64,000 bases of DNA. Origin: MED-G105 sp038522945. Lineage in GTDB: Bacteria > Pseudomonadota > Alphaproteobacteria > Caulobacterales > Parvularculaceae. The stretch is from assembly GCA_038522945.1 (NCBI GenBank), contig JBCBJV010000013.1:1-64000 (forward strand). The letters run 5' to 3'. This document shows, piece by piece, positions 27,212-36,467 of this stretch. The notes under the pieces were generated by a model. That model saw only the letters and a list, made by a program, of their open reading frames with translations, did no database searches and was not told the origin of the DNA. Within the stretch, counting starts at the first letter, position 1, and each line of letters starts with the position of its first letter. The position numbers and the translations under genes were made by a program.

Positions 27212-27363
27212 TTGCGCCTATCCTAAGGGCAAATCAGAGGTGTTCGATAAGTTCGCGTAACCCGCTTGATTGCTGGGTTTCCCTCATCCTCAAGAAGTGC
27301 GTATCGTGCCCCGACAAACACGGCCCACCTCATCCTGAGGAGCGCGCAGCGCGTCCCGAAGGA
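27212..27363. repeat. Dispersed ~150-bp repeat, copy 1
   Basis: Begins TTGCGCCTA and ends with the sequence from CCTCATCCTGAGGAGCGCG to CCCGAAGGA. Copy 2 lies at 28451-28604 in the same orientation. The two agree almost perfectly over the first 65 bases (GTGTTCGATAAGTTCGCG and beyond) and the last 35, and less well in the middle. The last part resembles the short CTCATCCTGAGGAGC intergenic repeats common in alphaproteobacteria. Confidence 0.85.
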
Positions 27364-27389
27364 ATTGCGGTCAACGCAACAATGCCACG

Positions 27390-27421
27390 CCCCAGCCCCC
27401 AGGCCCCAGGCCCCACGCCCC
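27390..27421 (-). other. Predicted G-quadruplex (minus strand)
   Basis: On the plus strand five runs of four or more C occur at 27390-27393, 27396-27400, 27404-27407, 27411-27414 and 27418-27421. They are separated by 2-3 bases, so the minus strand has five G-tracts with very short loops. It lies about 95 bases upstream of the lipoprotein start. Confidence 0.6.
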
Positions 27422-27514
27422 AAGCCCTCACAATCGGGCCGGGTAATCGCAAACCAACTTGCGTAAGCCCAACTGAAGGCATACGGTTTGGTTGTGGGAA
27501 CGGGGAGAAATTCA

Positions 27515-28408
27515 ATGAACAAGTATATTTTAACGCTCGCGACATCTGCGGCAGCAGTCCAGTTGGCAGCATGCACCACGATGCCAACATCAGGGCCGCT
27601 GCCGGATCTGGTCGTGGGTAGTTTATCGCCATCAATTTCTGCTGGAGCCCCTGGCCAGGCTTTCAACATCGCCGGATCTCTCGACAATATCGGGACGGCA
27701 ACCATCGACCGTGTGCCGGGAATGGCGACGACGTCAGCCAATTTTTATCTGCATGATACGGACGGCACGCGCATATCCGGAGCCGACGGCGCCTGGGTCG
27801 ATTTTGGTGGCGTTGGTTTTGGCGATCCTTTCACGCCCGGAAGTTCTTTTCCGTTTTCAATGCCCCGGACAGTGCCGAGCGGGGTCGCGCCAGGACCTTA
27901 TCAGATATGTGCCTTTATCGATTCCGGCGAGCAGATCCTCGAAAGTGACGAGACAAACAACGAAACCTGCGCGCCGTTCTCGATCCTGGATGCTAGTGCC
28001 CTTGCAGATATCGTCATGGTCGAACTCAGTGCCACCCCGTCGCGCGTCCGTCGGGGCGAGACATTTGAATTGGCAAGCGCCTACTCGAATGAAGGCGCAC
28101 AGGACGTCCCCGCACCGCCAGGACCGGAAAATTTCGTCTCGACCTCCGCGGACATCACCCTGAAAACATTGGACGGCGAGAGCGTTCCGAGAGCAGATGG
28201 TGAGTTCGGGGGATATGTCGCTGGTTGGGGACGCACCGAAGATCTTCGCGTCGGGCAGACCCATAGAAACCGGGAGACGGTTTCTGCGCCAACTGACATT
28301 CCGCCTGGCGAGTATCTCTTGTGCGCTGACGTCGACCTCGCCAATAACGTCCCTGAATCAGACGAGACAAATAACCGTCTGTGCACCCCGTTTACCTTGC
28401 TGCCTTAG
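27515..28408 (+). CDS. Lipoprotein with two CARDB-like domains
   Basis: Function not known. The start chosen is the ATG at 27515 (MNKYILTLATSAAAVQ), with GGGGAG 8 bases upstream. The signal peptide ends in the lipobox LAAC with Cys at residue 20. The mature protein has two similar beta-sandwich repeats of about 130 residues (starting PDLVVGSLSPSIS and ADIVMVELSATPS). Each ends in an ESDETNN motif followed by a Cys/Pro/Phe segment, typical of CARDB adhesion-like modules, so it is probably exposed on the envelope. Cys pairs (QICAF/ETCAP and LLCAD/RLCTP) may form disulphides. The gene is bracketed by the two 150-bp repeats and separates ctrA from the kinase. Confidence 0.8.
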   Translation: MNKYILTLATSAAAVQLAACTTMPTSGPLPDLVVGSLSPSISAGAPGQAFNIAGSLDNIGTATIDRVPGMATTSANFYLHDTDGTRISGADGAWVDFGGVGFGDPFTPGSSFPFSMPRTVPSGVAPGPYQICAFIDSGEQILESDETNNETCAPFSILDASALADIVMVELSATPSRVRRGETFELASAYSNEGAQDVPAPPGPENFVSTSADITLKTLDGESVPRADGEFGGYVAGWGRTEDLRVGQTHRNRETVSAPTDIPPGEYLLCADVDLANNVPESDETNNRLCTPFTLLP

Positions 28409-28450
28409 GGAAAGAGGTTTCCAAGACGTGGCAATGGTAGGGGCCGTGAA

Positions 28451-28604
28451 TTGCGCCTACCATAAAGGCAAATCAGCGGTGTTCGATAAGTTCGCGTAAC
28501 CCGCTTGATTGCTGATGTTTCCATGATCCTCAAGGGCCTCGAAGCGCTCCTCAACAAACACAGGCCTCCCTCATCCTGAGGAGCGCGCAGCGCGTCCCGA
28601 AGGA
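28451..28604. repeat. Dispersed ~150-bp repeat, copy 2
   Basis: Direct copy of the element at 27212-27363, same orientation, 42 bases after the lipoprotein stop. It runs from TTGCGCCTA to CCCGAAGGA and ends 17 bases before the kinase stop codon. There is no open frame of its own and no transposase nearby. Confidence 0.85.
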
Positions 28605-28620
28605 CCAAAAACGAGAGACT

Positions 28621-30387
28621 TCAGGCCGCTTTGCTGGTCGGCCCTCTGGAGAGCGCCTGGTCGATGGCTGCTGAAAGCCCCGAATAGGAAAGCGGTTTGG
28701 TGATAAAGACATCAAACCCGGCCGCCAGCATTTTCTCTTCCTCGCCGGCAACCGCATCGGCCGTACACGCAATAACGGGAAGAGATGCCTTTTCGTCGGG
28801 CAATCCGCGGATCGCTTCAAGGGTCGCAAGACCATCCATTACCGGCATGTGCTTGTCGCACAGGACCAGATCAAAGGTTGCTGTTTCAAGCTTGTCCAGC
28901 GCCTCTTCGCCATTCACGGCGACCTCGCACTTCGCGCCCATGTTCTCCAGCAGCTTCTGGGCGACCATCTGGTTCACGGCGTTGTCTTCCACGATCAGAA
29001 CATGCCGTGGCTTGGGGCGAGCCTCATCTTTGATTTCCGGTTTCGATTTTGGACTGCCCGTTGCTTTGCGCCGTCGAACGGCGACGGGAATACGCATTTT
29101 AAAGGTCGCGCCGGTCCCCAGACTGCTCTGGACGCTGAGCGTCCCGCCCATAAGCTCAGTTAGACTTTTCGAGATTGAGAGGCCCATGCCGGCGCCGTCG
29201 TGTTGGCGGCTGAACCCCTCTTCAACTTGGCGGAAGCTCTCAAAGATGCGACTCTGGTCTCGACTTGAAATGCCGGGACCGGTGTCTCGAACAGCGATTT
29301 CCAACCAGCCGTTCGTTTCACGTTCGGCAGACACTTTGATCTTGACCAGAACATCGCCCACTTGGGTAAATTTCACAGCATTGGAGATAAGGTGAGACGC
29401 AATCCGGGAAACCCGAAGTTCATCGGCGGATATCCAGGTGTTCAGTTCCCCTTCAATCTCCACGTCAAAGGCCAATCCCTTTTCCTCCGCCTCATGTTTC
29501 CATTGCTCTTCTAAGCGTGCAGCGAAGTGTTCTACCCGGAACATTTTTTGCTGCAGTTCAATCGTTCCGTTACGAATCGCGGACACATCCATCACGTCGA
29601 CAAGCATTGCCAATAGGCGCTCGCCCGACGTTTTGATGGTGCGAACATAGCCTTTTTGAGACGACGTTAGTGATGTCATTTCAAGGACATCTGCCACACC
29701 GATGACGCCGTTCAGTGGTGTGCGCAATTCATGGCTCATCGCGGCGAGGAATTGATCTTTGACCGCTTCGGCTTGCTTCACGCGACGCAATGATTGTTGG
29801 AGTTCATCAAGGACACGATAGATGGTTGCACTGAACGGTACCGCGATTGCTGTGACCATGATCAGCGTCAAAGCTGCCTGCAGCGCACGTTGCTGATTTC
29901 TAGGAGCATAGTAATCAGGAACGGAGAATGCCGTCACATAGGAAACGCTATGGAGAATTATCATGGACAACAAAACCAGAATGCCACTGACGACGGCCTG
30001 GCGGGGCCCGGCAACGAAACCAATAAAGACTGGCATCATTACAAGCATCGGCAGTAGCGCTGAATTTATGCCGGTGCCATCGGGCAGTGCAGAGGCAAAT
30101 GTCGCTGCCACCGCCAGCAGCGTACAGATCAAAGCAAAAACCGAGAACGCCTTCCAATACCGCATTGCGTGAATAAGAAGGAGGACCACAATCTGCGCGC
30201 CGAGCGCGATTGCGTGATCTCTTGTCCACTGACCGTTAGTGACAAACATGCCCACATGATTTGGGATCTGAATGAAAATAAACGCCCAGCCAAAGCAGTA
30301 GAGTGTACGGGCACGAACCAGTTGACTGGCCGGGCCACCTTCCTCAAGCCGTAAGAAGGCCTCATACTTTCGAATGAATTCTCTCAT
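28621..30387 (-). CDS. Membrane hybrid histidine kinase with receiver domain
   Basis: 588 residues. The N-terminal third has six hydrophobic segments (about 30-195) and no recognised periplasmic sensor, so the signal may be sensed in or near the membrane. A HisKA domain follows with the phospho-acceptor H219 (AAMSHELRTPLNGVIG), then HATPase motifs (N-box HLISNAVKFTQ, G1 DTGPGIS, G2 GAGMGLSISKSL). A C-terminal receiver has the Asp in LVLCDKHMPVMDG. No Hpt domain is present. The ligand and output are unknown; proximity to ctrA does not by itself link the two. Confidence 0.9.
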   Translation of the reverse strand: MREFIRKYEAFLRLEEGGPASQLVRARTLYCFGWAFIFIQIPNHVGMFVTNGQWTRDHAIALGAQIVVLLLIHAMRYWKAFSVFALICTLLAVAATFASALPDGTGINSALLPMLVMMPVFIGFVAGPRQAVVSGILVLLSMIILHSVSYVTAFSVPDYYAPRNQQRALQAALTLIMVTAIAVPFSATIYRVLDELQQSLRRVKQAEAVKDQFLAAMSHELRTPLNGVIGVADVLEMTSLTSSQKGYVRTIKTSGERLLAMLVDVMDVSAIRNGTIELQQKMFRVEHFAARLEEQWKHEAEEKGLAFDVEIEGELNTWISADELRVSRIASHLISNAVKFTQVGDVLVKIKVSAERETNGWLEIAVRDTGPGISSRDQSRIFESFRQVEEGFSRQHDGAGMGLSISKSLTELMGGTLSVQSSLGTGATFKMRIPVAVRRRKATGSPKSKPEIKDEARPKPRHVLIVEDNAVNQMVAQKLLENMGAKCEVAVNGEEALDKLETATFDLVLCDKHMPVMDGLATLEAIRGLPDEKASLPVIACTADAVAGEEEKMLAAGFDVFITKPLSYSGLSAAIDQALSRGPTSKAA

Positions 30388-30512
30388 TCTTCCCCACAGG
30401 CTAAACTCTTCAAGTGGAGAGGAATAGATTCAAATTTTAAACAAATCGCCAATCGAAACAGACCGTTGGTAAACGATGCATTTACGACGTTAGCGAAGAC
30501 CGTTGGGTCGAC

Positions 30513-31739
30513 CTATTTCTTTTTGCCGTCCATCACTTGTTTCAAGAGCGCGTGCTGACGGTGGGGGCTCGGGAACCCTTCAGCAATCCAAGCCGCTTCT
30601 ACCTCCTTCAAGACAGCAGAGACCATCGGCCCCGGCGCCCCGCCGCCGTCGAGGACATCCTGGCCCTTGAGAGCAAATACCGGGACTTCCTTTGCTTCAG
30701 CCCAGCTGCACCATTTTTGAGCTTCCGATAGAAGCGCCCCATCCTGAAACGCTTGCTTGCCAATTTGATACAAAAGGACCTCAGCCTTACTTTCATCCGC
30801 TAACTGACGGACCAAATCGCGGGCTTTGTCCGCTGCGCTTCGGCGATTTTCCTGAGCCCGCGAAAGCCGCAACCGATCCGCAAGCCCGGTTTGGTCGCCA
30901 GGCCACAATCCCGCAAGGGCAACCGGAAAATCAAGACGCTGACCGTCAGCAGTCAGGGCAAGGATGGTTTCCACGTCCGCCGGCGCAGACCAGATTTTAT
31001 CCAGCACCCCTGTCGTGCCCATGGCGGTAAGGGCCAATGCCGAACGCGGCCCTTCCAGAATGCGCGCCAGCTCGCTGCCAATGCGCTCTGCTGACAGGAT
31101 GGAGATCCCGTTCTTTTCGCTCGCGCATGCCGTAAGTCCGTCAAGATCGAAGGCTTCTTGCGCAAACCGGGCGGAAAACCGGAAAAACCGCAAAATGCGC
31201 AAGTAGTCTTCACGGATCCGCGTTGCCGGATTGCCGATAAATCGCACCCGTCCGGCGCGCAGGTCAGTCATGCCGGCGACGGCATCGTAGAGCAAAAGAT
31301 CAGGCGTCAAATAGAGTGCATTGATGGTGAAATCTCGCCGCAAGGCATCATCTGACCAATCTGTGGAAAACTGAACATCTGCACGCCGACCATCAGTAGA
31401 AACATCAGCCCGTAGCGTGGTAACCTCAGCAACGTCCCCTTTATGGATTGCGGTGACAGTGCCATGGTCAATCCCCGTCGGCTCCGTTCGGATACCCGAA
31501 GCGTTCAAACAATCAATCACCTCTTGCGGCGGCAAAGTCGTGGCGAGATCAACGTCTTTCGGCTCTAGCCCCAGGAGGCTGTCGCGAACACACCCGCCGA
31601 CAAAACGCAAGCGGTCGCCGCCCTCATCGTTCAATGCAGTGAAAAGCTCTTTTAGGCCGGTTCTTTCTGTCCACTGAAAATGAGCGATTAATTCAGACGG
31701 CAGTGCGGCCAGTTGATTGTCACTCGCCTTGTCACTCAT
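30513..31739 (-). CDS. cca: CCA-adding enzyme / poly(A) polymerase family protein
   Basis: Class II nucleotidyltransferase that builds or repairs the tRNA 3' CCA end. The start chosen is the ATG at 31739 (MSDKASDNQ), 8 bases after the Nudix stop with GAGGG just upstream; the frame is open to 31835 but that would overlap the Nudix gene. 408 residues. Motifs are RFVGGCVRDSLLG (nucleotidyltransferase start), KDVDLATTLPP (catalytic Asp pair), RRDFTINALYL, and REDYLRILRFFRFSARFA. The C-terminal half is the helical tRNA-binding part. Confidence 0.92.
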   Translation of the reverse strand: MSDKASDNQLAALPSELIAHFQWTERTGLKELFTALNDEGGDRLRFVGGCVRDSLLGLEPKDVDLATTLPPQEVIDCLNASGIRTEPTGIDHGTVTAIHKGDVAEVTTLRADVSTDGRRADVQFSTDWSDDALRRDFTINALYLTPDLLLYDAVAGMTDLRAGRVRFIGNPATRIREDYLRILRFFRFSARFAQEAFDLDGLTACASEKNGISILSAERIGSELARILEGPRSALALTAMGTTGVLDKIWSAPADVETILALTADGQRLDFPVALAGLWPGDQTGLADRLRLSRAQENRRSAADKARDLVRQLADESKAEVLLYQIGKQAFQDGALLSEAQKWCSWAEAKEVPVFALKGQDVLDGGGAPGPMVSAVLKEVEAAWIAEGFPSPHRQHALLKQVMDGKKK

Positions 31740-31746
31740 CGCGCCC

Positions 31747-32391
31747 TCATGCGACGGCGGTTTCATCCGCCTGCAGTGTTTCCGCCAAGGTCCGAAGGAT
31801 CCCCGCGGTAAGCCCCCAGATATGATACCGGCCATAGGGAGTGGCGAACATATTGTACGTTACGCCCTTATGGACCCGCTCTTCGGTGGTGTGGTTCGCC
31901 AGATCAGCAACGAACGCCAGGGGCACTTCGAAAATCTCTGCGACCTCGCGCGGACAAGGGGTCAGGGTTTGGCCTTGATCGACAACGCCCACCACCGGCG
32001 TCACGGAGTATCCAAGCCCTCCCTTATGAACACCGAGTTGGCCGACAACATTAACCGCATGTCGGTTGATCCCTACCTCCTCTTCCGCTTCGCGCAGCGC
32101 CGTATCCGTGCGGTCTTTGTCCCCTTTGGCGACTTTGCCGCCGGGAAGGCTGATTTGTCCGGCATGGGAGGGCATAGTAGAAGACCGCACGGTCATGATC
32201 ACGGTTGGCCCGTCCGGGCGCGGAATAATCGGCACCAGGACAGCTGCATCCTTGCGGATATCGCTCCAGCGGCTTTCAAACATCTTATCGCCGACGAGGT
32301 GTGGATTGATCTCCGAAAACAAAGACCGCACGCGCTGGGCGTTCGCGCGGTGGAGATTGCGCTGGATCAAGCCTTGCCAATCATTCGTCAT
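31747..32391 (-). CDS. Nudix hydrolase, CoA-pyrophosphatase-like
   Basis: 214 residues from the ATG at 32391 (a TTG six bases upstream is also in frame). The Nudix box is GQISLPGGKVAKGDKDRTD followed by TALREAEEEVGI. The preceding segment (RPDGPTVIMTVRSSTMPSHA) matches the NudL/YeaB group that splits coenzyme A or related nucleotide pyrophosphates. It sits directly before the cca gene on the same strand, a common alphaproteobacterial pair. Confidence 0.88.
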   Translation of the reverse strand: MTNDWQGLIQRNLHRANAQRVRSLFSEINPHLVGDKMFESRWSDIRKDAAVLVPIIPRPDGPTVIMTVRSSTMPSHAGQISLPGGKVAKGDKDRTDTALREAEEEVGINRHAVNVVGQLGVHKGGLGYSVTPVVGVVDQGQTLTPCPREVAEIFEVPLAFVADLANHTTEERVHKGVTYNMFATPYGRYHIWGLTAGILRTLAETLQADETAVA

Positions 32392-32474
32392 TGCCAATTA
32401 CCTGCCACCGTCAGCCGAGGCCTCTCACTAGTCATCTAAGCAACCTTTTACTTTTGCCGTTGGCCGCCGCGCCA

Positions 32475-33071
32475 TTAGGCATCCAGGCGGTGGAGCATCC
32501 CTCCACTTCGGACAGCGAAGACGGCGTCACCATCAATGGTCAATTCCTCGGCCAGGTCCACAAGATCGTAGTAGATATTACGTCCAAGCCGGGCCGAGAG
32601 CCCATCGCGCACATGGATATAGGGTGCTTTGCCGCTGCCGTCAGGTCTGTTGGTCATGACAATCTCATGACCCGGCCCCGCCGCCACTTGGTCTCCCACG
32701 TTTGTGGAAAAAGACAAGACCCGGTTGCCGGCAGGCCCCTGCCCATCAAGCGCTGGATCGATTTCATCCGGGCTCGCCCACCCGACAGCCATGGAAACAG
32801 CAATAAAGGGGGCGTCCGCCACGCGGACCACGCATTTTTCCGCGGGCGTCACGAGGAAATACTCGTCGCCGTCGCGCCTTAAAATACGAGAGAAAAGCCG
32901 CACCAATCGCGGCTTCAGAATTGGAACGCCGTCATGGAACCAAGTCCCGTCCGCGGCGATTGCCATGCCGATATCGATGCGACGTGTTGGAGACCATCGC
33001 CCCACGGGCAAAGGTCCGCCATCATCGATATCGCCGAGCGCGCGTGCGTATCCGAGAAAGTCACCTGTCAT
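32475..33071 (-). CDS. DUF1285 domain protein
   Basis: 198 residues, soluble, without signal peptide. The sequence (RIDIGMAIAADGTWFHDGVP, RLFSRILRRDGDEYFLVTPA, EKCVVRVADAPFIAVSM) matches the uncharacterised DUF1285 family, which usually sits beside the MoxR/Nudix/cca group in alphaproteobacteria, as here. The biochemical role is unknown. Confidence 0.85.
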   Translation of the reverse strand: MTGDFLGYARALGDIDDGGPLPVGRWSPTRRIDIGMAIAADGTWFHDGVPILKPRLVRLFSRILRRDGDEYFLVTPAEKCVVRVADAPFIAVSMAVGWASPDEIDPALDGQGPAGNRVLSFSTNVGDQVAAGPGHEIVMTNRPDGSGKAPYIHVRDGLSARLGRNIYYDLVDLAEELTIDGDAVFAVRSGGMLHRLDA

Positions 33072-33106
33072 CCAAGAGACCAGCCGAGGCTGCTAGAGAG
33101 CTTGCC

Positions 33107-35011
33107 CTAGAAGTCGCAGGCAACGCAGCGCGCATAAGTGGCATTCGGATCATTGAAGGTGTTGAAGAACTCAAGACGATCGTCGATTTTTTCAATGACC
33201 TGATCAATTGCCCGATGGCGACGGCGCAAGGTTGTTTCCTTAACCCCTAGCCCAGCGAGCGTTTTGACCGTGAAGCTGCTGAAGAACGCATCGAACGGTG
33301 ATACTTCCTCAATCATCTCCACCTGGTCGTAGTCTTCCAGACCGGCCAACGCGGCAGCAGAAGCAACCGCTTCGTCGATGGTGCCGAGCTTATCAACGAG
33401 TTTCAATTCCTGCGCACGCTTTCCGATCCACACCCGACCCTGGCCGATCGTGTCCACATATTCAGGAGTTAGGTCGCGACCTTCGGCGACGACGTCGATG
33501 AAATCTTTATAGCCACTCTCAACGGAGAGCTGGAAGATCTCTGCGACATTGTCTTCAAGAGGACCGATACCTGTTCCGTACAAGGATGAAAAGGCAGACG
33601 TGCCAACGCCGTCCACATTAATGCCCCACTCTGCGGCAGCATTTTCAAATGTCGTGAAAAACGCGAATATCCCGATAGACCCGGTGATCGTCGTTGGTGC
33701 GGCCCAAATCTCGTCAGCGGGCGCCGAGACCCAATAGCCACCGGAAGCTGCGAGGGACCCCATGGAAACAACGACAGGTTTTCCGGCGTCTTTCAAATCG
33801 ATGACGCGGTCGCGAATAATCTCAGAGGCGAACGCTGACCCGCCCGGGCTGTCCACCCGCAAGACCACAGCTTTTACATTGTCGTCTTCAAGGGCTTTTT
33901 TCAGATAGCCGGCAACTGTGTCGCCGCCAGCAGCGGAACCGACCGGCGCGTCGCCGTCAACAATGGTCCCAGCCGCGGTAACAATCGCCACATTGGGTGC
34001 CTCGCCATCTTTTGGCGATTGACCAACGGCTTTCAGATACCGGCGATAGTCGACCGACTTGTATGAATCGTTGTCGGTGTCTTCGCCGAAAACTTTCTTC
34101 AAAGTGTCAAGCTGTTCGTTCCGGGACATCAGACCATCGACCAGCTTGGCATCAAATGCTGCCTGGGCGAGATCACCGTCAGCTGCTTTCAGTATTTCGG
34201 TGAAATTGTCAGCATAGTCCTTAACCGAGCCCGCCGGGAGGCCGCGTGCACTCTCGACCATGTTGCCGTAGCGATCCCACATGACCGACAGAAAACCAAG
34301 ATTTGCCTCTTTCGCTTCGGGCGACATGTCATCGCGCAGGAAAGGTTCAACGGCTGCTTTAAACGTACCCACACGGAAGACATGGGGCGTGATCAAGAGC
34401 TTATCGAGGAACGACTTCAAATACGTTCCGTAAGAGCCATAGCCTACCATCACCAAGGACCCACGGTCATGGAGATAGACTTCGTCAGCTTGCGCTGCGA
34501 GGAGGTATTGTTCCTGGGAATAATAGTCGCCGATGGCATAGATCGGCTTTTCACTTTCCTTGAACTTGGCAAGCTCATCGGCGAGATAGTGAAGCTTACT
34601 AGCGCTTGAAGTCGGGATGCCCATGGCACCCAGATCGAGAACAAGGCCTTTGATCCGCTTGTCGTCTTTTGCCTTACGGATCACCCGCACCAGATCGTGC
34701 ACTTCGATTTCCTGAGGCTCGTCAACGCCGTACGCATCCTGAATGGCCTGTTCAAAGGGGTCCATGACCTCCGCTTGTTCAACCAGAACGCCATTGGGGT
34801 TTATGACCAGCGCTACATCGTCCGGGATCGTGGTCACATCTTTGGTCTCACCACCCGAGACACCGTTCGATAGGCCAACGATCACACTTACCACCAGCAC
34901 CATGACCATGAGGCCGATGATCCCCTGAAGGACCAAGAGAAAGCCGATCAACAGCTTGCCGAACCCTTTGATGAAACCCCATACCGATGCGTTGTTTTGT
35001 TGTTCGCTCAC
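33107..35011 (-). CDS. sppA: Signal peptide peptidase SppA (67K type)
   Basis: Membrane-bound serine protease that degrades cleaved signal peptides. 634 residues from a GTG at 35011. One N-terminal transmembrane helix (LIGFLLVLQGIIGLMVMVLV) is followed by two tandem ClpP-fold halves, as in the long SppA form. The second half has the catalytic serine in SMGSLAASGGYWVSAPAD after VDSPGGSAFASEIIRDRV. The first half supplies the lysine region (GYGSYGTYLKSFLDKL). The C-terminus ends CVACDF, which is unusual but within the frame. Confidence 0.94.
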   Translation of the reverse strand: MSEQQNNASVWGFIKGFGKLLIGFLLVLQGIIGLMVMVLVVSVIVGLSNGVSGGETKDVTTIPDDVALVINPNGVLVEQAEVMDPFEQAIQDAYGVDEPQEIEVHDLVRVIRKAKDDKRIKGLVLDLGAMGIPTSSASKLHYLADELAKFKESEKPIYAIGDYYSQEQYLLAAQADEVYLHDRGSLVMVGYGSYGTYLKSFLDKLLITPHVFRVGTFKAAVEPFLRDDMSPEAKEANLGFLSVMWDRYGNMVESARGLPAGSVKDYADNFTEILKAADGDLAQAAFDAKLVDGLMSRNEQLDTLKKVFGEDTDNDSYKSVDYRRYLKAVGQSPKDGEAPNVAIVTAAGTIVDGDAPVGSAAGGDTVAGYLKKALEDDNVKAVVLRVDSPGGSAFASEIIRDRVIDLKDAGKPVVVSMGSLAASGGYWVSAPADEIWAAPTTITGSIGIFAFFTTFENAAAEWGINVDGVGTSAFSSLYGTGIGPLEDNVAEIFQLSVESGYKDFIDVVAEGRDLTPEYVDTIGQGRVWIGKRAQELKLVDKLGTIDEAVASAAALAGLEDYDQVEMIEEVSPFDAFFSSFTVKTLAGLGVKETTLRRRHRAIDQVIEKIDDRLEFFNTFNDPNATYARCVACDF

Positions 35012-35414
35012 TTAAAACTCACTTTGCCCCAATTGGGTCCTTCATTAAGGCGGACCGTTCACTAAATCCCTTAGCGCCGATGCGATCTAATCGCCCAGGA
35101 CAACTGGTCCAGGCAGCCTTACCGCAGCTTTATGGCTCACCATCATGGCAAACCCCTCTTAACGCGGCCATAACCCAAGCTGTCAGGACCGATCCCCATG
35201 GTCGCTTGTCATCAGCCTAAGTAAAGTGAGGAGATTGACGCAATAGGCAAGCCGTGGATCGTTCACATGTGCATTAGACCGGATAGAATGTGAGACGTTC
35301 ACCGAATTAACGTGATATTCTAGGTCTTTAGCTGACCTTACCCTCGGCATGGGCCTGCCATTTGGGCCCCTTCGCGGCCAGCCCCCGGACCGAAAAGCGA
35401 GACAGAAAACTCCG
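35012..35414. promoter_or_regulatory. sppA/moxR divergent intergenic region
   Basis: About 400 bases between the divergent sppA and moxR starts. No open frame of quality, no RNA gene and no clear terminator is seen. It holds scattered TTAA sites (for example TTAACGTG near 35306) and a loose GTTCAC repeat (near 35261 and 35303). Promoters for both operons are expected here, but I cannot pin them. Confidence 0.35.
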
Positions 35415-36467
35415 ATGAGTGACCCTAATACCCGCACACCTCCACAGATTCCTTCCCAGGTCCCCTCCCTGGAAAACGCCAGTGAAGAAGAGATCATCGC
35501 TGCATTTGACAACGCGGCCGGTCAGTTCGACCAAGCCCGCCGCGCTCTTCAACGGGTGGTTTTTGGCCAGGAGGAAGTGATCGATCTAACGCTCGCCACC
35601 TTGGCGGCTGGGGGCCATGGGCTTCTGGTGGGAGCACCAGGCCTTGCGAAAACGCTGCTGGTCGAATCGATCGCGACCGTTATGGGCCTCAGCGAAAAGC
35701 GCATCCAGTTTACCCCGGACCTGATGCCCCCCGATATTCTCGGGACCGAACTTCTAGAAGAAAGCGAAACTGGCCAACGGGCGTTCCGTTTTGTGCGCGG
35801 GCCGATTTTCACCCAACTCTTGATGGCCGATGAGATTAACCGCGCCTCGCCGCGGACCCAATCGGCGCTGCTCCAGGCCATGCAGGAAAAATTTGTGACT
35901 GTCGCAGGCGACCGCCATGATTTGCCTGACCCCTTCCATGTGCTCGCCACCCAAAACCCCATCGAGCAGGAAGGCACCTACCCACTCCCTGAAGCTCAGC
36001 TGGACCGATTTCTTATCCAGATCAATGTTGCGTACCCGGACGAAGCCGCCGAACGCCAACTCCTTAAAGAGACAACGGGCACGCGGTCTGTGTCGCTGGA
36101 GCCGGTGATGGACGGGACCGGCCTCATTGCAATCCAGCAGCTGGTCCGCCACATGCCAGTTGCCGAGCGGCTATTGGATGTGATCCTGGCGATCGTTCGT
36201 GGCGCGCGGCCAACCGACGATGCGCCGGCAGATATTCAAGAGGCTGTCGCCTGGGGGCCCGGCCCGCGCGCCAGTCAGGCATTTTCCCTCACGGCCCGCG
36301 CCCTTGCGCTAATCGAGGGGCGTCACAGCCCTTCCCTGGATGACATCAAGCGGCTTGCAAAACCTGTCTTGCGTCACCGTATGGCGCTGACATTTGCAGC
36401 CCGCGCGCAGGGGGCTGATGTCGATACCTTCATTGACGATCTCGTCGCTAAAGCAGTTGCGCAATGA
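35415..36467 (+). CDS. MoxR family AAA+ ATPase
   Basis: AAA+ chaperone-like ATPase. The start chosen is the ATG at 35415 (MSDPNTRTPPQIP); the frame is open to 35349 but the extra residues look non-coding. 350 residues. Walker A is GAPGLAKT, Walker B LLMADEINRASPRTQSALLQ, sensor 1 HVLATQNPIEQEGTYPLPEA, and the arginine-finger region ends QLDRFL. First gene of a four-gene operon with DUF58, DUF4159 and a second membrane protein. MoxR proteins typically help assemble or insert cofactors into vWA-containing envelope complexes. Confidence 0.92.
   Translation: MSDPNTRTPPQIPSQVPSLENASEEEIIAAFDNAAGQFDQARRALQRVVFGQEEVIDLTLATLAAGGHGLLVGAPGLAKTLLVESIATVMGLSEKRIQFTPDLMPPDILGTELLEESETGQRAFRFVRGPIFTQLLMADEINRASPRTQSALLQAMQEKFVTVAGDRHDLPDPFHVLATQNPIEQEGTYPLPEAQLDRFLIQINVAYPDEAAERQLLKETTGTRSVSLEPVMDGTGLIAIQQLVRHMPVAERLLDVILAIVRGARPTDDAPADIQEAVAWGPGPRASQAFSLTARALALIEGRHSPSLDDIKRLAKPVLRHRMALTFAARAQGADVDTFIDDLVAKAVAQ

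Noticed and set aside
27212..27363. Insertion sequence or transposon end
   Set aside because: There is no transposase, no clear terminal inverted repeats and no target duplication. Called a dispersed repeat only.
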